A stretch of DNA of 37,456 bases from QYOJ01 sp964449285 (GCA_964449285.1 CAYUZX010000030.1:1-37456), one strand, 5' to 3'; positions 18,017 to 26,053 are shown, counted from the stretch's first letter. Made by a program: numbers and translations. The notes: generated by a model not told the origin, from the sequence alone.

Positions 18017-18843
18017 GGTCTGATACGGGTAAATTTAGATGGGATATTGAACGGAAACTTCATCGGTTCATCAATGTTGATCCTGGAGAATGTGACATCG
18101 ACAATGATTCGGTTCTCCGCCGTGATCAGGTAAACCATCTCACGGGGAAATAGCTGGCTGCCAATTGTCTCAAAAGAGGAGTATGTGGCATCGAGTTTAA
18201 TATTATCTTTTCTGATCTCCTTGACGTCGGCACGGGTGATTTTGAAGTTTTCGGGATTAAGCCAGATATTTTGGATAAAGACATTGCGTTCCTCCTCCTG
18301 ATTTCTGATATACTTTTTCATTTTCTGGCGGGAAGAGGAAGACAACTTGTATTCATTCTTGTCGATGGTTGCTTTGAATTTTCCCTCCTCGTAAAATGAG
18401 ATATCATTACCTATCAGAAAGGATTGCAGGATGTCATATTCAATATTCGTATTCAGAAATTTATTCAGGTCGTACCAATCTCCTATCAGATATGTGTCAT
18501 TCAACCTGTTGATGTATTTTATCGAATCCTGGGAGATCATTAGCCGCATCCCTTCCAGTCCCATCACGGAAAGAGAGAGCCATATCAGTGTATCTTTCTG
18601 GATACGGATCTGGCCTGAGAAAGCGTATTTTTGATTCCCGTTTTTGTAATCAGCTGAAAATCTGGAACTTAGTGTAATGAATTGCAATTCCCTCTCCTTC
18701 AACTTGCCAAACAGGTAATCCGCTCCTTCTTCCTTGATCGGCTGTTTAATAATGCTCCGGTGTGTTCTGCAGGATGTGAACAGAAGAGCCCCGGTGAGGC
18801 CAATTAAAAAAAGGTGGGAGATGAATGATTTTTGTAGTTTCAT
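18013..18843 (-). CDS. DUF4292 family lipoprotein
   Basis: A protein of 276 residues from the ATG at 18843, which overlaps the TPR stop codon by one base (TAATG). An ATG four codons earlier is possible but lies inside the TPR gene. The N-terminus is a lipoprotein signal with lipobox LFTSC and Cys25 as the lipidation site; the rest (SALL of beta-strand character, such as YAFSGQIRIQKDTLIWLS) fits DUF4292. The family is linked to outer-membrane lipoprotein handling by its LolA/LolB-like fold, but its exact function is not established. Its fixed place between a TPR protein and an EnvC-like protein suggests a role in envelope biogenesis. Its stop overlaps the EnvC-like start by 4 bases. Confidence 0.85.
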   Translation of the reverse strand: MKLQKSFISHLFLIGLTGALLFTSCRTHRSIIKQPIKEEGADYLFGKLKERELQFITLSSRFSADYKNGNQKYAFSGQIRIQKDTLIWLSLSVMGLEGMRLMISQDSIKYINRLNDTYLIGDWYDLNKFLNTNIEYDILQSFLIGNDISFYEEGKFKATIDKNEYKLSSSSRQKMKKYIRNQEEERNVFIQNIWLNPENFKITRADVKEIRKDNIKLDATYSSFETIGSQLFPREMVYLITAENRIIVDVTFSRINIDEPMKFPFNIPSKFTRIRP

Positions 18844-20582
18844 TATTCGATCCATTTTCCCCCGGTAATCTTCTCCTGCAGAAGGTCCGATCCATTTCCT
18901 TTCTCCAAAGCTCGTTGCCAGTAACCGAGTGCTTCTTTTTCCCGACCAAGTTTATACAGCACATCTCCATAATGTTCCAGTACTTCACCGGAAATATTTT
19001 CCCTGTCTTCAAGTGACTTCCCAATCCATTCGAGTGCTTCCTCAAACCGGCCGAGTTTGAACAGGACCCAGCCGTATGTGTCCTGAAATGAGGAGTTATC
19101 CGGCTCCATATTCAACGCTTGCTTCGACATCTGTTCAGCCTTTTCCAGGTTTATTCCCCTGTTAGACAAGTAGTAGCTATAATTATTCAGGACATACGGG
19201 CTGTTATCTTTGATCTGTAACGACTTATCGTAAGCTTTATCCGATTCTTCAACCCGGTCGAGGGCGTGGTAGGTATCACCCAGGTACATGTAGTATTGGG
19301 CAAGGAGTTCGTTGTTGTTAGCCACCAGTTTAACCCCTTTGTTGAGGAGCTTCTCTGTTTCTGTAAAATTTTTAACCTGAAGTTCTCCCAGCGCTGTGAA
19401 CAAATAGAGCACTGGTTGCTCGGGGTAAAGCTCAATGGCGCGATGACCGTATTTGATGAGGTGTTCGTAATCATTCATCAACAAATCCATCCGCAACAAC
19501 TCCTCCCAAACAACATACTTACTACTGTCCAGGGCAATAACGCGAAGAAAGGCATCCCGGGCTGGTTTAAACTGTTTGTCCTGAGCCAGAAGATCTCCGT
19601 AGATTGAGAACACTTTCGGATCATCGGGATGCGTATGGATCAGCAACTCTGCCAGCTCAAATGCCTGCCCTTTTAAATCGGTTACGATCTCATTGATGGT
19701 ATAGAATGAAAGGAGGATGTTAATCTTTGTATCAACGTCGAGGTTAGGATTGCCAAAACCAAGTTTCAGCTCTTCAAACACCTTTTCCTTTTCCCCGGTT
19801 TTCCGGTAATAGTCGGCGAGGGTCATATGAATATAGGCGTTATCGGGGTCAATCTCCAGAATTTTGTTATACAGTTCCAGCGCTTTCCCTTTTTTATCCC
19901 TCGACATATAGTACTCTGCCAGGATGCTGTAATAGTGGCTATCGTCAGGCTGTGATTCCATCAGTTTTATCAGTTCCACTTCGGCGTTCTGGTACTCTTT
20001 CTGATGGAGATAGATCTTATGCTTCTGCATAGAGATATCTTCGGAGATTCCCATGCGTTTTTCGATCTTATTGTAGATTTTAATTGCAAGATCATACTTC
20101 CCCAGGCCCAGGTAAAGTGCGGCCAACTGGTAGTAGTAATCCAGGTTGTCGGGATTGGTAGCGACAATCGTTTCGAAGATCACCATTGCCTGTTCGTAAT
20201 CCTGGGCCAGCTGACAGGTTTCTGCAAAAAATAACTGGTACCATATATTCGACTGATCAAGCTCCCAGGCCTTCTCAGCGAATAGTTTGGCTTCAGGATA
20301 TGATTTCCGACCCGCCAGGATTTTGCCGATCTCATAATAGGCTACCGGATCTTTCGTGTACTTGTCTATATATTTCCTGAGCAGGACCTCAGCATCCTTA
20401 TCATTCCCTGCGATCAGCAGCTTCTTGGCATCAATCAGTGCCGACGGATTGCTCACAGGCTTCTCTTTCGGATACTGATCTACTGCATCTTCTCCCTGCT
20501 GGGCAAACAAAGGTGAACCCACCATTGCTCCAAGGAGCAACACCATCAAGCAAATAAATTTTATCTCACGCTGTTTCATCAT
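18843..20582 (-). CDS. TPR-repeat periplasmic or outer-membrane protein
   Basis: A protein of 579 residues with a signal peptide (MKQREIKFICLMVLLLGAMVGSPLFAQQ) and about ten to twelve tetratricopeptide repeats across residues 50-560 (for example YYEIGKILAGRKSYPEAK, YYSILAEYYMSRDKKGKA). TPR solenoids are protein-binding scaffolds, so it is probably a periplasmic adaptor for the DUF4292 and EnvC-like proteins in its operon; this is inferred from context. Two start codons are adjacent (20582 and 20579). The first bases lie within the 55-base overlap that flanks the second assembly gap, so the upstream control region is less certain. Confidence 0.88.
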   Translation of the reverse strand: MMKQREIKFICLMVLLLGAMVGSPLFAQQGEDAVDQYPKEKPVSNPSALIDAKKLLIAGNDKDAEVLLRKYIDKYTKDPVAYYEIGKILAGRKSYPEAKLFAEKAWELDQSNIWYQLFFAETCQLAQDYEQAMVIFETIVATNPDNLDYYYQLAALYLGLGKYDLAIKIYNKIEKRMGISEDISMQKHKIYLHQKEYQNAEVELIKLMESQPDDSHYYSILAEYYMSRDKKGKALELYNKILEIDPDNAYIHMTLADYYRKTGEKEKVFEELKLGFGNPNLDVDTKINILLSFYTINEIVTDLKGQAFELAELLIHTHPDDPKVFSIYGDLLAQDKQFKPARDAFLRVIALDSSKYVVWEELLRMDLLMNDYEHLIKYGHRAIELYPEQPVLYLFTALGELQVKNFTETEKLLNKGVKLVANNNELLAQYYMYLGDTYHALDRVEESDKAYDKSLQIKDNSPYVLNNYSYYLSNRGINLEKAEQMSKQALNMEPDNSSFQDTYGWVLFKLGRFEEALEWIGKSLEDRENISGEVLEHYGDVLYKLGREKEALGYWQRALEKGNGSDLLQEKITGGKWIE

Positions 20583-20630
20583 CCATTCATTCTTGCATTC
20601 CTAATTCCCCCATTCCTGCATTGATGCATT
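20576..20630 (-). repeat. 55-bp assembly overlap, left copy of second gap
   Basis: Identical to 20731-20785. Like the first gap, the same bases stand on both sides of the N run, and the overlap length is again 55. Confidence 0.9.
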
Positions 20631-20730
20631 NNNNNNNNNNNNNNNNNNNNNNNNNNNNNNNNNNNNNNNNNNNNNNNNNNNNNNNNNNNNNNNNNNNNNN
20701 NNNNNNNNNNNNNNNNNNNNNNNNNNNNNN
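20631..20730. other. Scaffold gap of exactly 100 N within a repeat region
   Basis: An N run of placeholder length between two copies of the same 55 bases. Merging them leaves about 107 bases between dut and the TPR gene. The assembly probably broke here because of the octamer repeats next to it, so the repeat number shown may be wrong. Confidence 0.95.
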
Positions 20731-20785
20731 TCATCATCCATTCATTCTTGCATTCCTAATTCCCCCATTCCTGCATTGATGCATT
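20731..20785 (-). repeat. 55-bp assembly overlap, right copy of second gap
   Basis: Identical to 20576-20630; includes a duplicate of the TPR start codons, which is an artefact. Confidence 0.9.
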
Positions 20786-20843
20786 CCTGCATTGATGCAT
20801 TGGTGCATTCCTGCATTCCTGCATTGATGCATTGATGCATTGA
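20772..20843. repeat. Tandem octamer array, nine units of TGCATTNN
   Basis: Nine exact 8-bp units begin at 20772 and repeat every 8 bases to 20843. The hexamer TGCATT is constant and the last two bases are GA, CC or GG. The array ends one base before the dUTPase stop codon and lies between dut and the TPR gene. It is not a CRISPR array because there are no spacers. Copy-number change here could alter the distance between dut and the TPR operon. Confidence 0.9.
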
Positions 20844-20844
20844 C

Positions 20845-21279
20845 TTATTTCGTTCCTGTATGGCCAAATCCTCCGGCTCCACGATCCGTTTCCATCAGTT
20901 CGTCAACCTCAATCCAGTTCGCCTGGGTATGTGCCGAGATGATCATCTGGGCAACCCTCTCTCCATCCTTCACAACATACTCCTCAGTAGATAGATTGAT
21001 CAGAATCACCTTCACCTCTCCCCGGTAATCTGCATCAATGGTACCCGGTGTATTTAACACTGTGATCCCTTTTTTAATAGCCAATCCGCTACGGGGACGC
21101 ACCTGCGCTTCATATCCAACCGGCAGCTCAATAAAGAGACCCGTTGGTACCAGCGCTCTTTCAAGAGGTTTCATAACAATATCTTCACGAAGGAAAGCGC
21201 GGAGGTCCATCCCTGCAGAGGAATCTGTTTCATAAGCAGGCAATGGATGATGGGATCTGTTGACGATCTTAACCTTCAT
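20845..21279 (-). CDS. dut: dUTP diphosphatase
   Basis: A protein of 144 residues, normal for trimeric dUTPase, which hydrolyses dUTP to dUMP and pyrophosphate; it lowers uracil incorporation in DNA and supplies dUMP for thymidylate synthesis. All five motifs are visible: AGMDLRA (22-28), RPRSGLA, GTIDADYRGEV with the catalytic Asp, RVAQMI, and the flexible C-terminal RGAGGFGHTG. It lies 42 bases after the flippase stop. A -7 box upstream suggests it can be transcribed alone. Recognition is confident. Confidence 0.97.
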   Translation of the reverse strand: MKVKIVNRSHHPLPAYETDSSAGMDLRAFLREDIVMKPLERALVPTGLFIELPVGYEAQVRPRSGLAIKKGITVLNTPGTIDADYRGEVKVILINLSTEEYVVKDGERVAQMIISAHTQANWIEVDELMETDRGAGGFGHTGTK

Positions 21280-21295
21280 AATCAGTTGAAAGTGG

Positions 21296-21303
21296 CAAAG
21301 TTA
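21296..21303 (-). promoter_or_regulatory. Putative -7 box for dut
   Basis: On the minus strand 21303-21296 reads TAACTTTG (TAnnTTTG), 16 bases before the dut ATG and between the flippase and dut. The implied 5' leader is short. Confidence 0.45.
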
Positions 21304-21321
21304 ATAAAAAGCAGGATGACT

Positions 21322-22845
21322 CTACCCGTTTTTTCGGCGGATGGAAGCCCACAACGACACCATATCTTTTCTCTCCATAAACGCGATAATCAACAGGTAT
21401 AGTATCAATAGCAGGGAATGAAATGCGACTCTGATGAATGCAGTCTCAGGCTTGATAAAGACAGTTAGATAATAGAATCCGATGGCGATCCCGAGGTAGG
21501 TAAAGATCTTCTTCAACTGATAAGGGACCCTGTAATATTTCTGGCCCAAAATGTACGAAAGAACCAACATGACCCCGTATCCGATAAACGTAGCCCACGC
21601 GGAACCCATATAACCGGAAAGGTAGTGGTCGGGCGACCTCGGTATCCACAGGATATTCAGCCCAACTGTGATAACTGCTCCCAGAATCCCCAGCCAGGCA
21701 CCGTAATTGGTCTGGCCGGTAAGTTTATACCAAATGGAGAGGTTGTAATAGACCCCCAGGAAGAGATGAGCCAGCATCAAAATGGGGATCACGGCTTTGC
21801 CCTGCCAGTATTCCTTTCCGATCAGAAGCGGCATCACAAAATCGTCCAGGTATAACATCGTAGCCAGGAAGATGATGGATACAGCGATGATAAAATAATT
21901 CATCACACGGGCATAGGTGACTTTGGCGTCCTCTCTTTTGTAATACGAAAAAAAGAATGGGTCGGCGGCATAACGATATGCTGTGATGAAAATAGTCATC
22001 AGGATTGCAATCTTATAACATGCGCTATAAATCCCCACTTCAGCTGCAGCAATATCGGGGGGGAGCATATACCTTAGCAGAATCCGGTCGAAGGTTTCGT
22101 TGATGATTCCTGCCATGCCGGCAAATAAAAGGGGAAAGGCATAGATGAACATCCGTTTCCAGAGTACCCGGTCAAAGACCAGTTTGAAACCGGTCATCTC
22201 GGGGATCAACAACAGGAAGGTCAATGCGGAAGCTATCAGGTTGGCTATAAATATATATTCGATACCCCAATCGGAATTATATATGAGCCTCACAGCGCTT
22301 CCCAAGGCTTCTGAAGAGGTATGCTTCAGGATATAGGGACACAAAAGAAGAAAAAACAGATTGAAGAAGACGGCGGTTGAGACATTGATCACTTTGAGAT
22401 AAGCAAACCGGATGGGTCTGTTGAGGGCTCTCAGTTTGGCAAAAGGAATGGTGGTAACGATGTCGAACCCGATGATCAGAGCAAACCAGATCACATAAAT
22501 CTGCTTGTCGGGGTATTGGATCCACGAAGCTACCGTTCCTGAGAACCCGATAGAGAGAAATAAAAAAAGCAGGGTCGAGATGACAAGCGAGAGGAATGAT
22601 GTGCTAAAGACCCTGTTCTTATCAGGCTCCTCCTGGGAATAGCGGAAAAAGGCTGTTTCCATGCCATAGGTGAGGATCACCAAAAGGAGCGCTGTGTATG
22701 AATAGAAGACACTGACAGTTCCATATTCACCTGGTAAAAAGAGGCGGGTATACAAGGGCACAAGAAGGTAAAACAGAATTCTTGAGACGATGAAAGGAAG
22801 ACCGTAGATGGCGGTTTGACCTGCCAGGCGTTTGATGGGATTCAT
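21322..22845 (-). CDS. Wzx-like oligosaccharide/polysaccharide flippase (MOP superfamily)
   Basis: An inner-membrane protein of 507 residues with about 12-14 hydrophobic helices and no soluble domain, the usual size for Wzx/RfbX-type flippases with a polysaccharide biosynthesis C-terminal domain. The N-terminus (MNPIKRLAGQTAIYGLPFIVSR) with its amphipathic start is typical of this family. Known family role: translocation of lipid-linked glycans across the membrane for capsule, O-antigen or related polymers. The lipid-linked substrate is unknown and no glycosyltransferase cluster is adjacent. It is upstream of dut on the same strand and may be co-transcribed. Confidence 0.85.
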   Translation of the reverse strand: MNPIKRLAGQTAIYGLPFIVSRILFYLLVPLYTRLFLPGEYGTVSVFYSYTALLLVILTYGMETAFFRYSQEEPDKNRVFSTSFLSLVISTLLFLFLSIGFSGTVASWIQYPDKQIYVIWFALIIGFDIVTTIPFAKLRALNRPIRFAYLKVINVSTAVFFNLFFLLLCPYILKHTSSEALGSAVRLIYNSDWGIEYIFIANLIASALTFLLLIPEMTGFKLVFDRVLWKRMFIYAFPLLFAGMAGIINETFDRILLRYMLPPDIAAAEVGIYSACYKIAILMTIFITAYRYAADPFFFSYYKREDAKVTYARVMNYFIIAVSIIFLATMLYLDDFVMPLLIGKEYWQGKAVIPILMLAHLFLGVYYNLSIWYKLTGQTNYGAWLGILGAVITVGLNILWIPRSPDHYLSGYMGSAWATFIGYGVMLVLSYILGQKYYRVPYQLKKIFTYLGIAIGFYYLTVFIKPETAFIRVAFHSLLLILYLLIIAFMERKDMVSLWASIRRKNG

Positions 22846-22850
22846 AATTA

Positions 22851-22858
22851 CAAAAGTA
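22851..22858 (-). promoter_or_regulatory. Possible -7 box directly before the flippase start
   Basis: On the minus strand 22858-22851 reads TACTTTTG, only 5 bases before the ATG at 22845. If used, transcription would start at about the ATG, giving an essentially leaderless mRNA; it may be a chance match in A/T-rich DNA. Confidence 0.25.
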
Positions 22859-22887
22859 ACGAAACAATTACGGTTTTATGATTATTG

Positions 22888-22895
22888 TATCTTTG
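22888..22895 (+). promoter_or_regulatory. Putative -7 box for the RNase H gene
   Basis: TATCTTTG fits TAnnTTTG and lies 19 bases before the ATG at 22915, in the space between the divergent flippase and RNase H genes. Confidence 0.5.
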
Positions 22896-22914
22896 GACAA
22901 TAAGAAATTGATCA

Positions 22915-23547
22915 ATGCCAAAAAATAAATTTTACGTCGTCTGGATAGGGAAACAGCCCGGTATTTACAATGGTTGGAGCGACTGCAAGAAACAGGTAGA
23001 AGGATACAACGGGGCGAAATATAAAGGGTTTCCGACAAAGGAGCTCGCCGAAGCCGCGTTTCACGACGACCACGAAAAATACATGAGCAACGATTTGGCT
23101 GCTCCTAAAAAGATCGTTTGCGACAACCCATTGATCGGGACTCCCATTCCCGACAGTATTTGTGTGGATGCTGCCTGCAGTGGGAATCCTGGTGTTCTGG
23201 AATACCGTGGTGTGGATACCAAATCGGGGGCTCAGCTTTTCCGGCAGGGCCCTTTCCCGGAGGGGACAGTCAACATCGGGGAATTTCTTGCTGTAGTTCA
23301 TGCCATTGCTTACCTTGGACAGCGGAACTCCGACTGGCCCATCTATTCCGACTCCCGCACCGCGATCGCCTGGGTGCGAAAAAAAACAGCAAACACAAAA
23401 CTTGAGCGAACTGCAAAAAACGAAGAGCTGTTCCGGCTTCTGGAGAGAGCAGAGAACTGGCTGAGGGCAAACACCTGGCCGAACAAAATCCTCAAATGGG
23501 AGACCGAATACTGGGGGGAGATTCCGGCAGATTTCGGGAGAAAATAA
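22915..23547 (+). CDS. rnhA: Viroplasmin-domain ribonuclease H
   Basis: A protein of 210 residues. The N-terminus (about 5-50, KFYVVWIGKQPGIYNGW ... VEGYNGAKYKGFPT) is a viroplasmin-type hybrid-binding domain, as in eukaryotic-type RNase H1 and in some bacterial RNase HI enzymes. The RNase H domain (about 78-210) has candidate acidic metal ligands Asp85 (CVDAACSGNPG), Glu123 (IGEFLAVVHAI), Asp146 (IYSDSRTAIAWV) and Asp206 near the C-terminus. It cleaves the RNA strand of RNA-DNA hybrids, including Okazaki primers and R-loops. It is monocistronic, between the divergent flippase and the convergent C69 peptidase. The symbol rnhA is used for the family; this variant is often annotated only as RNase H. 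Confidence 0.92.
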   Translation: MPKNKFYVVWIGKQPGIYNGWSDCKKQVEGYNGAKYKGFPTKELAEAAFHDDHEKYMSNDLAAPKKIVCDNPLIGTPIPDSICVDAACSGNPGVLEYRGVDTKSGAQLFRQGPFPEGTVNIGEFLAVVHAIAYLGQRNSDWPIYSDSRTAIAWVRKKTANTKLERTAKNEELFRLLERAENWLRANTWPNKILKWETEYWGEIPADFGRK

Positions 23548-23566
23548 TACTCCTGCTTGCCCACAA

Positions 23567-23590
23567 ACCCCCTAAAAGGGGCTTGGGGGT
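23567..23590. repeat. C/G-rich hairpin between convergent genes
   Basis: The stretch ACCCCC (23567-23572) pairs with GGGGGT (23585-23590) around CTAAAAGGGG-like loop sequence. It lies between RNase H and C69, which converge, and may act as a bidirectional terminator. It resembles the C/G-rich element at 26457-26517. Confidence 0.5.
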
Positions 23591-23591
23591 A

Positions 23592-25229
23592 TTATATCCC
23601 CTGTTTATTATTCGTATATTTTTCGATTAATGTGATTCTAAGATCCTGATACATTTTGTGAACCTGATTCATTCGATCGATGGTTAGGTTGGTCAGATAC
23701 TCCTTGCCTTTTTCAGGGTTCTTTTTCAATAACTCCGCAGCTTTTTTGTCAACCTCAGCCTGATCATCAAACAACGCTTGCTCATATGGATCGCGCACCG
23801 CATGTAGATCCTTGACTGCATCCTGCCAGCGAAGGTAGAGCAAGTTGTCTACAAAGTCAACACACCATCGGATGGAGTTGTCGTCGAATTTCTCCTTATC
23901 CCATATCTTGTAACACTCCGCTACGTCAGCAACACCGGCATAGATTGGAACATATGCACACGTAAAAACATTGTCCACATATATGTAATAGATCCCACCA
24001 ACGGCATCAGGCAGCCAGGAACGGAGTTGGGCAATCATCCCGTACTCCCCGCGTGCACGCGCCACATTGCGGCGCCTGTTAATATTCAACAGCTTTCTCA
24101 TCTCAATGGTGGGGAACGGGGTGGTGAGCACACTCCTGACAAGAGTTCCGCTGTCGGAAGGAATGTACCAGTCAGGCGCCAGCTCTTTATCGTAAATTGT
24201 TCCGGTAAAGGTGGAACGCTGGAAATTCATCACATCCTTCACCGAGATCAGCTTGTTGGGTTTGATGGAAAAGGGATAAAGTGATAACGGTTCCACAAAC
24301 TGAGTATACTGGTCATCTCCTTTGAAAGGGTCGGTTGTCCACCGATCGGGAAGTCCGGGCAAATCAGGGGAATAAAGGGCATGGAAAAGCCAGAAGCGGC
24401 TGGTTGCCCATTCGCGGGGAACAGGTGCATAAATATCCTGCCAGATAAACTCCTTTCCGCTCGCCGGATCCCACCATCCATGATCGATGGCAATCTGCTG
24501 GTAATTGGAAGAAACTCTGAAGTTGTTGGTATCCGCGATGTCGATCTCCTTGATGATACTCCAGTTCGGGATCATTGTGACATGGTCGTCAGGAAGCCGT
24601 TGGGCAGCCCATAACGCTCCGGGGTTTCCACTTCCCGGGACCCAATCCGGTCCCACTGAAAAGAGCTCCAGGATCCAGACCTCATTTTTATCGGCAATCG
24701 CCAGGCACTCCGATTCAGTGCCGCAGGAAGGCAGAAAACCATAGTCATCCATCAGATCCGTGATCAGACTCAGCGCTTCACGAGCGGTTTTACACCGCTG
24801 CAGGGCAAAGATCATGGCCTGCTCAACCGTCATGATCTGTTTCCCGGTTTCACGGTCGGTACGCAGTTCATCCTTCTGGCTCATGGTACTCTCGCCGATG
24901 GCTAATTGAAACTCATTGATGTGGCTGTAGGCCGAATGGATGTACTGATAGGTCTCCTCTGCCTGAGGGATAAATCCTAACGTGTCTCCATATGAATCAA
25001 GCGGTTGCTGGGGATTCTGGATGCCCCAATAGACCGGGGCCATAGAACCTTTGGGAAACTTCATCCGCGGGATCACACGAAAGCGGCAATCGGGACCGCC
25101 ATCAGAGTGGGAGACGATCACCGAACCATCGGTAGTGGCTTTCTTTCCGGCAACGATGATGGTGCAGGAATAATTTTGCTGATACGAAACAAGAAGGACC
25201 AGGAATATATAAAACGACTTTCTTTTCAT
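23592..25229 (-). CDS. C69 family dipeptidase
   Basis: A protein of 545 residues of the C69/U34 N-terminal nucleophile group. The start (MKRKSFYIFLVLLVSYQQNYSC) is hydrophobic like a signal peptide, and Cys22 directly follows Ser21 as the probable catalytic nucleophile; the following CTIIVAGKKATTDGSV is typical of the family. Family members cut dipeptides with broad specificity. Removal of residues 1-21 by signal peptidase or by self-processing would expose Cys22. Two further conserved Ntn-like landmarks, SHSDGGPDCRFR and NEVWILELFSVGPDWVPG, are visible. It reads alone, converging with RNase H. Location may be periplasmic or outer membrane, inferred from the signal. Confidence 0.88.
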   Translation of the reverse strand: MKRKSFYIFLVLLVSYQQNYSCTIIVAGKKATTDGSVIVSHSDGGPDCRFRVIPRMKFPKGSMAPVYWGIQNPQQPLDSYGDTLGFIPQAEETYQYIHSAYSHINEFQLAIGESTMSQKDELRTDRETGKQIMTVEQAMIFALQRCKTAREALSLITDLMDDYGFLPSCGTESECLAIADKNEVWILELFSVGPDWVPGSGNPGALWAAQRLPDDHVTMIPNWSIIKEIDIADTNNFRVSSNYQQIAIDHGWWDPASGKEFIWQDIYAPVPREWATSRFWLFHALYSPDLPGLPDRWTTDPFKGDDQYTQFVEPLSLYPFSIKPNKLISVKDVMNFQRSTFTGTIYDKELAPDWYIPSDSGTLVRSVLTTPFPTIEMRKLLNINRRRNVARARGEYGMIAQLRSWLPDAVGGIYYIYVDNVFTCAYVPIYAGVADVAECYKIWDKEKFDDNSIRWCVDFVDNLLYLRWQDAVKDLHAVRDPYEQALFDDQAEVDKKAAELLKKNPEKGKEYLTNLTIDRMNQVHKMYQDLRITLIEKYTNNKQGI

Positions 25230-25264
25230 AGGGATAGCATGTTGGTTTTAAATACGACTGAGAA

Positions 25265-25272
25265 CAAAAATA
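25265..25272 (-). promoter_or_regulatory. Putative -7 box for the C69 dipeptidase
   Basis: On the minus strand 25272-25265 reads TATTTTTG, 35 bases before the ATG at 25229. It fits TAnnTTTG with a normal leader length. Confidence 0.45.
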
Positions 25273-25276
25273 AGAC

Positions 25277-25440
25277 TTTCGGGTTACATGCCAAGACTAT
25301 CACCGCTAAGACGCAAAGGAACCCGAAACCCGAAACTACTTCTCCAGCCATCTCTTTTGCGTCGCCACTCCCGACGAGAGTTGCGTTTTGAAGAAGAAAA
25401 TCTTATTGATTGGGCGATTGTCGATTGGAGGATGTTCGAT
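25277..25440. repeat. Structured intergenic region with inverted repeats and a 15-bp tandem repeat
   Basis: No gene is seen here. The 9-mer TTTCGGGTT (25277-25285) pairs with AACCCGAAA (25320-25328), and GACGCAAA near 25310 is inverted at about 25357-25362. The 15-bp unit GATTGGGCGATTGTC (25408-25422) is followed by a diverged copy (25423-25437) and a partial third copy that runs into the toxin stop codon. It could end the toxin transcript or be a dispersed repeat. Confidence 0.55.
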
Positions 25441-25772
25441 TAGTATCTTAAAATATCGTCCAGACCATGTTTGATCTCCTCTAAATTCTCCACAGTAATA
25501 TCTCCGATTTTCCGGATTAGCCTCTCCTTCGAAATAGACCTGATATGAAAAATCATGATTTCTGATTTCTCAGCTAACCTGTTCTTGTCATCTGGTTCCA
25601 GAATGATATTGCCTTTATATCCTTTGATTTTTGTGGTTATGGGGCAGGCAATTACAACCTGCAGGTAGGTGTTTAACAGGTTTCCGCTGATGATGACAAC
25701 CGGACGATGTCCTTTCTGTTCGCTTCCCCTGACAGGATTAAGGTCGGCATACCAAATTTCGCCTTGTTTCAT
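25440..25772 (-). CDS. MazF/PemK-type mRNA interferase toxin
   Basis: A protein of 110 residues, normal for MazF/PemK. The start MKQGEIWYADLNPVRGSEQKGHRPVVIIS carries the core G-E-I-W, D-L-P and G-x-E-Q-x-G-x-R-P-V-V motifs of the family (given here as spaced motifs). The later CPITTKIKG matches the usual central strand. These toxins cut single-stranded RNA or mRNA and are held inactive by their antitoxin. The start overlaps the antitoxin stop by 4 bases, so the two are translated together. The order antitoxin-toxin is usual. Confidence 0.92.
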   Translation of the reverse strand: MKQGEIWYADLNPVRGSEQKGHRPVVIISGNLLNTYLQVVIACPITTKIKGYKGNIILEPDDKNRLAEKSEIMIFHIRSISKERLIRKIGDITVENLEEIKHGLDDILRY

Positions 25773-26002
25773 TTGTTAAGCTGTTCCAGGTAGTCCTCCA
25801 TCCCCTCTTCGGCCATGGTTAAAATATTCTCATCCATCCCCGCCTGTTTATACGATCTTATGTATTCAGCCCGGGTAAGTTGGTCGAGATAGATCTCCAG
25901 GGCCTTTTCTATTAGTTTATTCTTTGGGATTTTCAGTTTCATTGCCATTTCATGCAATTTTCCCAGCAGAGAATCTGGCAGAGAACTGGTGAATGTAGCC
26001 AT
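25769..26002 (-). CDS. Ribbon-helix-helix/CopG-type antitoxin
   Basis: A protein of 77 residues. The N-terminal beta strand (TFTSSLPDSLL) and two helices (about 10-45) fit an RHH DNA-binding domain; the acidic, flexible C-terminus (ILTMAEEGMEDYLEQL) is where such antitoxins wrap the toxin. Known role: binds the toxin and represses its own operon. It is directly followed by the MazF-like toxin with a 4-base overlap and preceded by its own -7 box. Confidence 0.85.
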   Translation of the reverse strand: MATFTSSLPDSLLGKLHEMAMKLKIPKNKLIEKALEIYLDQLTRAEYIRSYKQAGMDENILTMAEEGMEDYLEQLNK

Positions 26003-26028
26003 GATTTATGATTTTTATTTATGTTTTG

Positions 26029-26036
26029 CAAATATA
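26029..26036 (-). promoter_or_regulatory. Putative -7 box of the toxin-antitoxin operon
   Basis: On the minus strand 26036-26029 reads TATATTTG, 26 bases before the antitoxin ATG. It lies in the A/T-rich space after yraN, so the pair appears to be transcribed separately. Such operons usually are autoregulated near this site. Confidence 0.5.
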
Positions 26037-26053
26037 ATAAATAAAGCATATGC

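Noticed and set aside
20772..20843. CRISPR array
   Set aside because: The units are 8 bp and directly adjacent with no spacers, so this is a tandem repeat.
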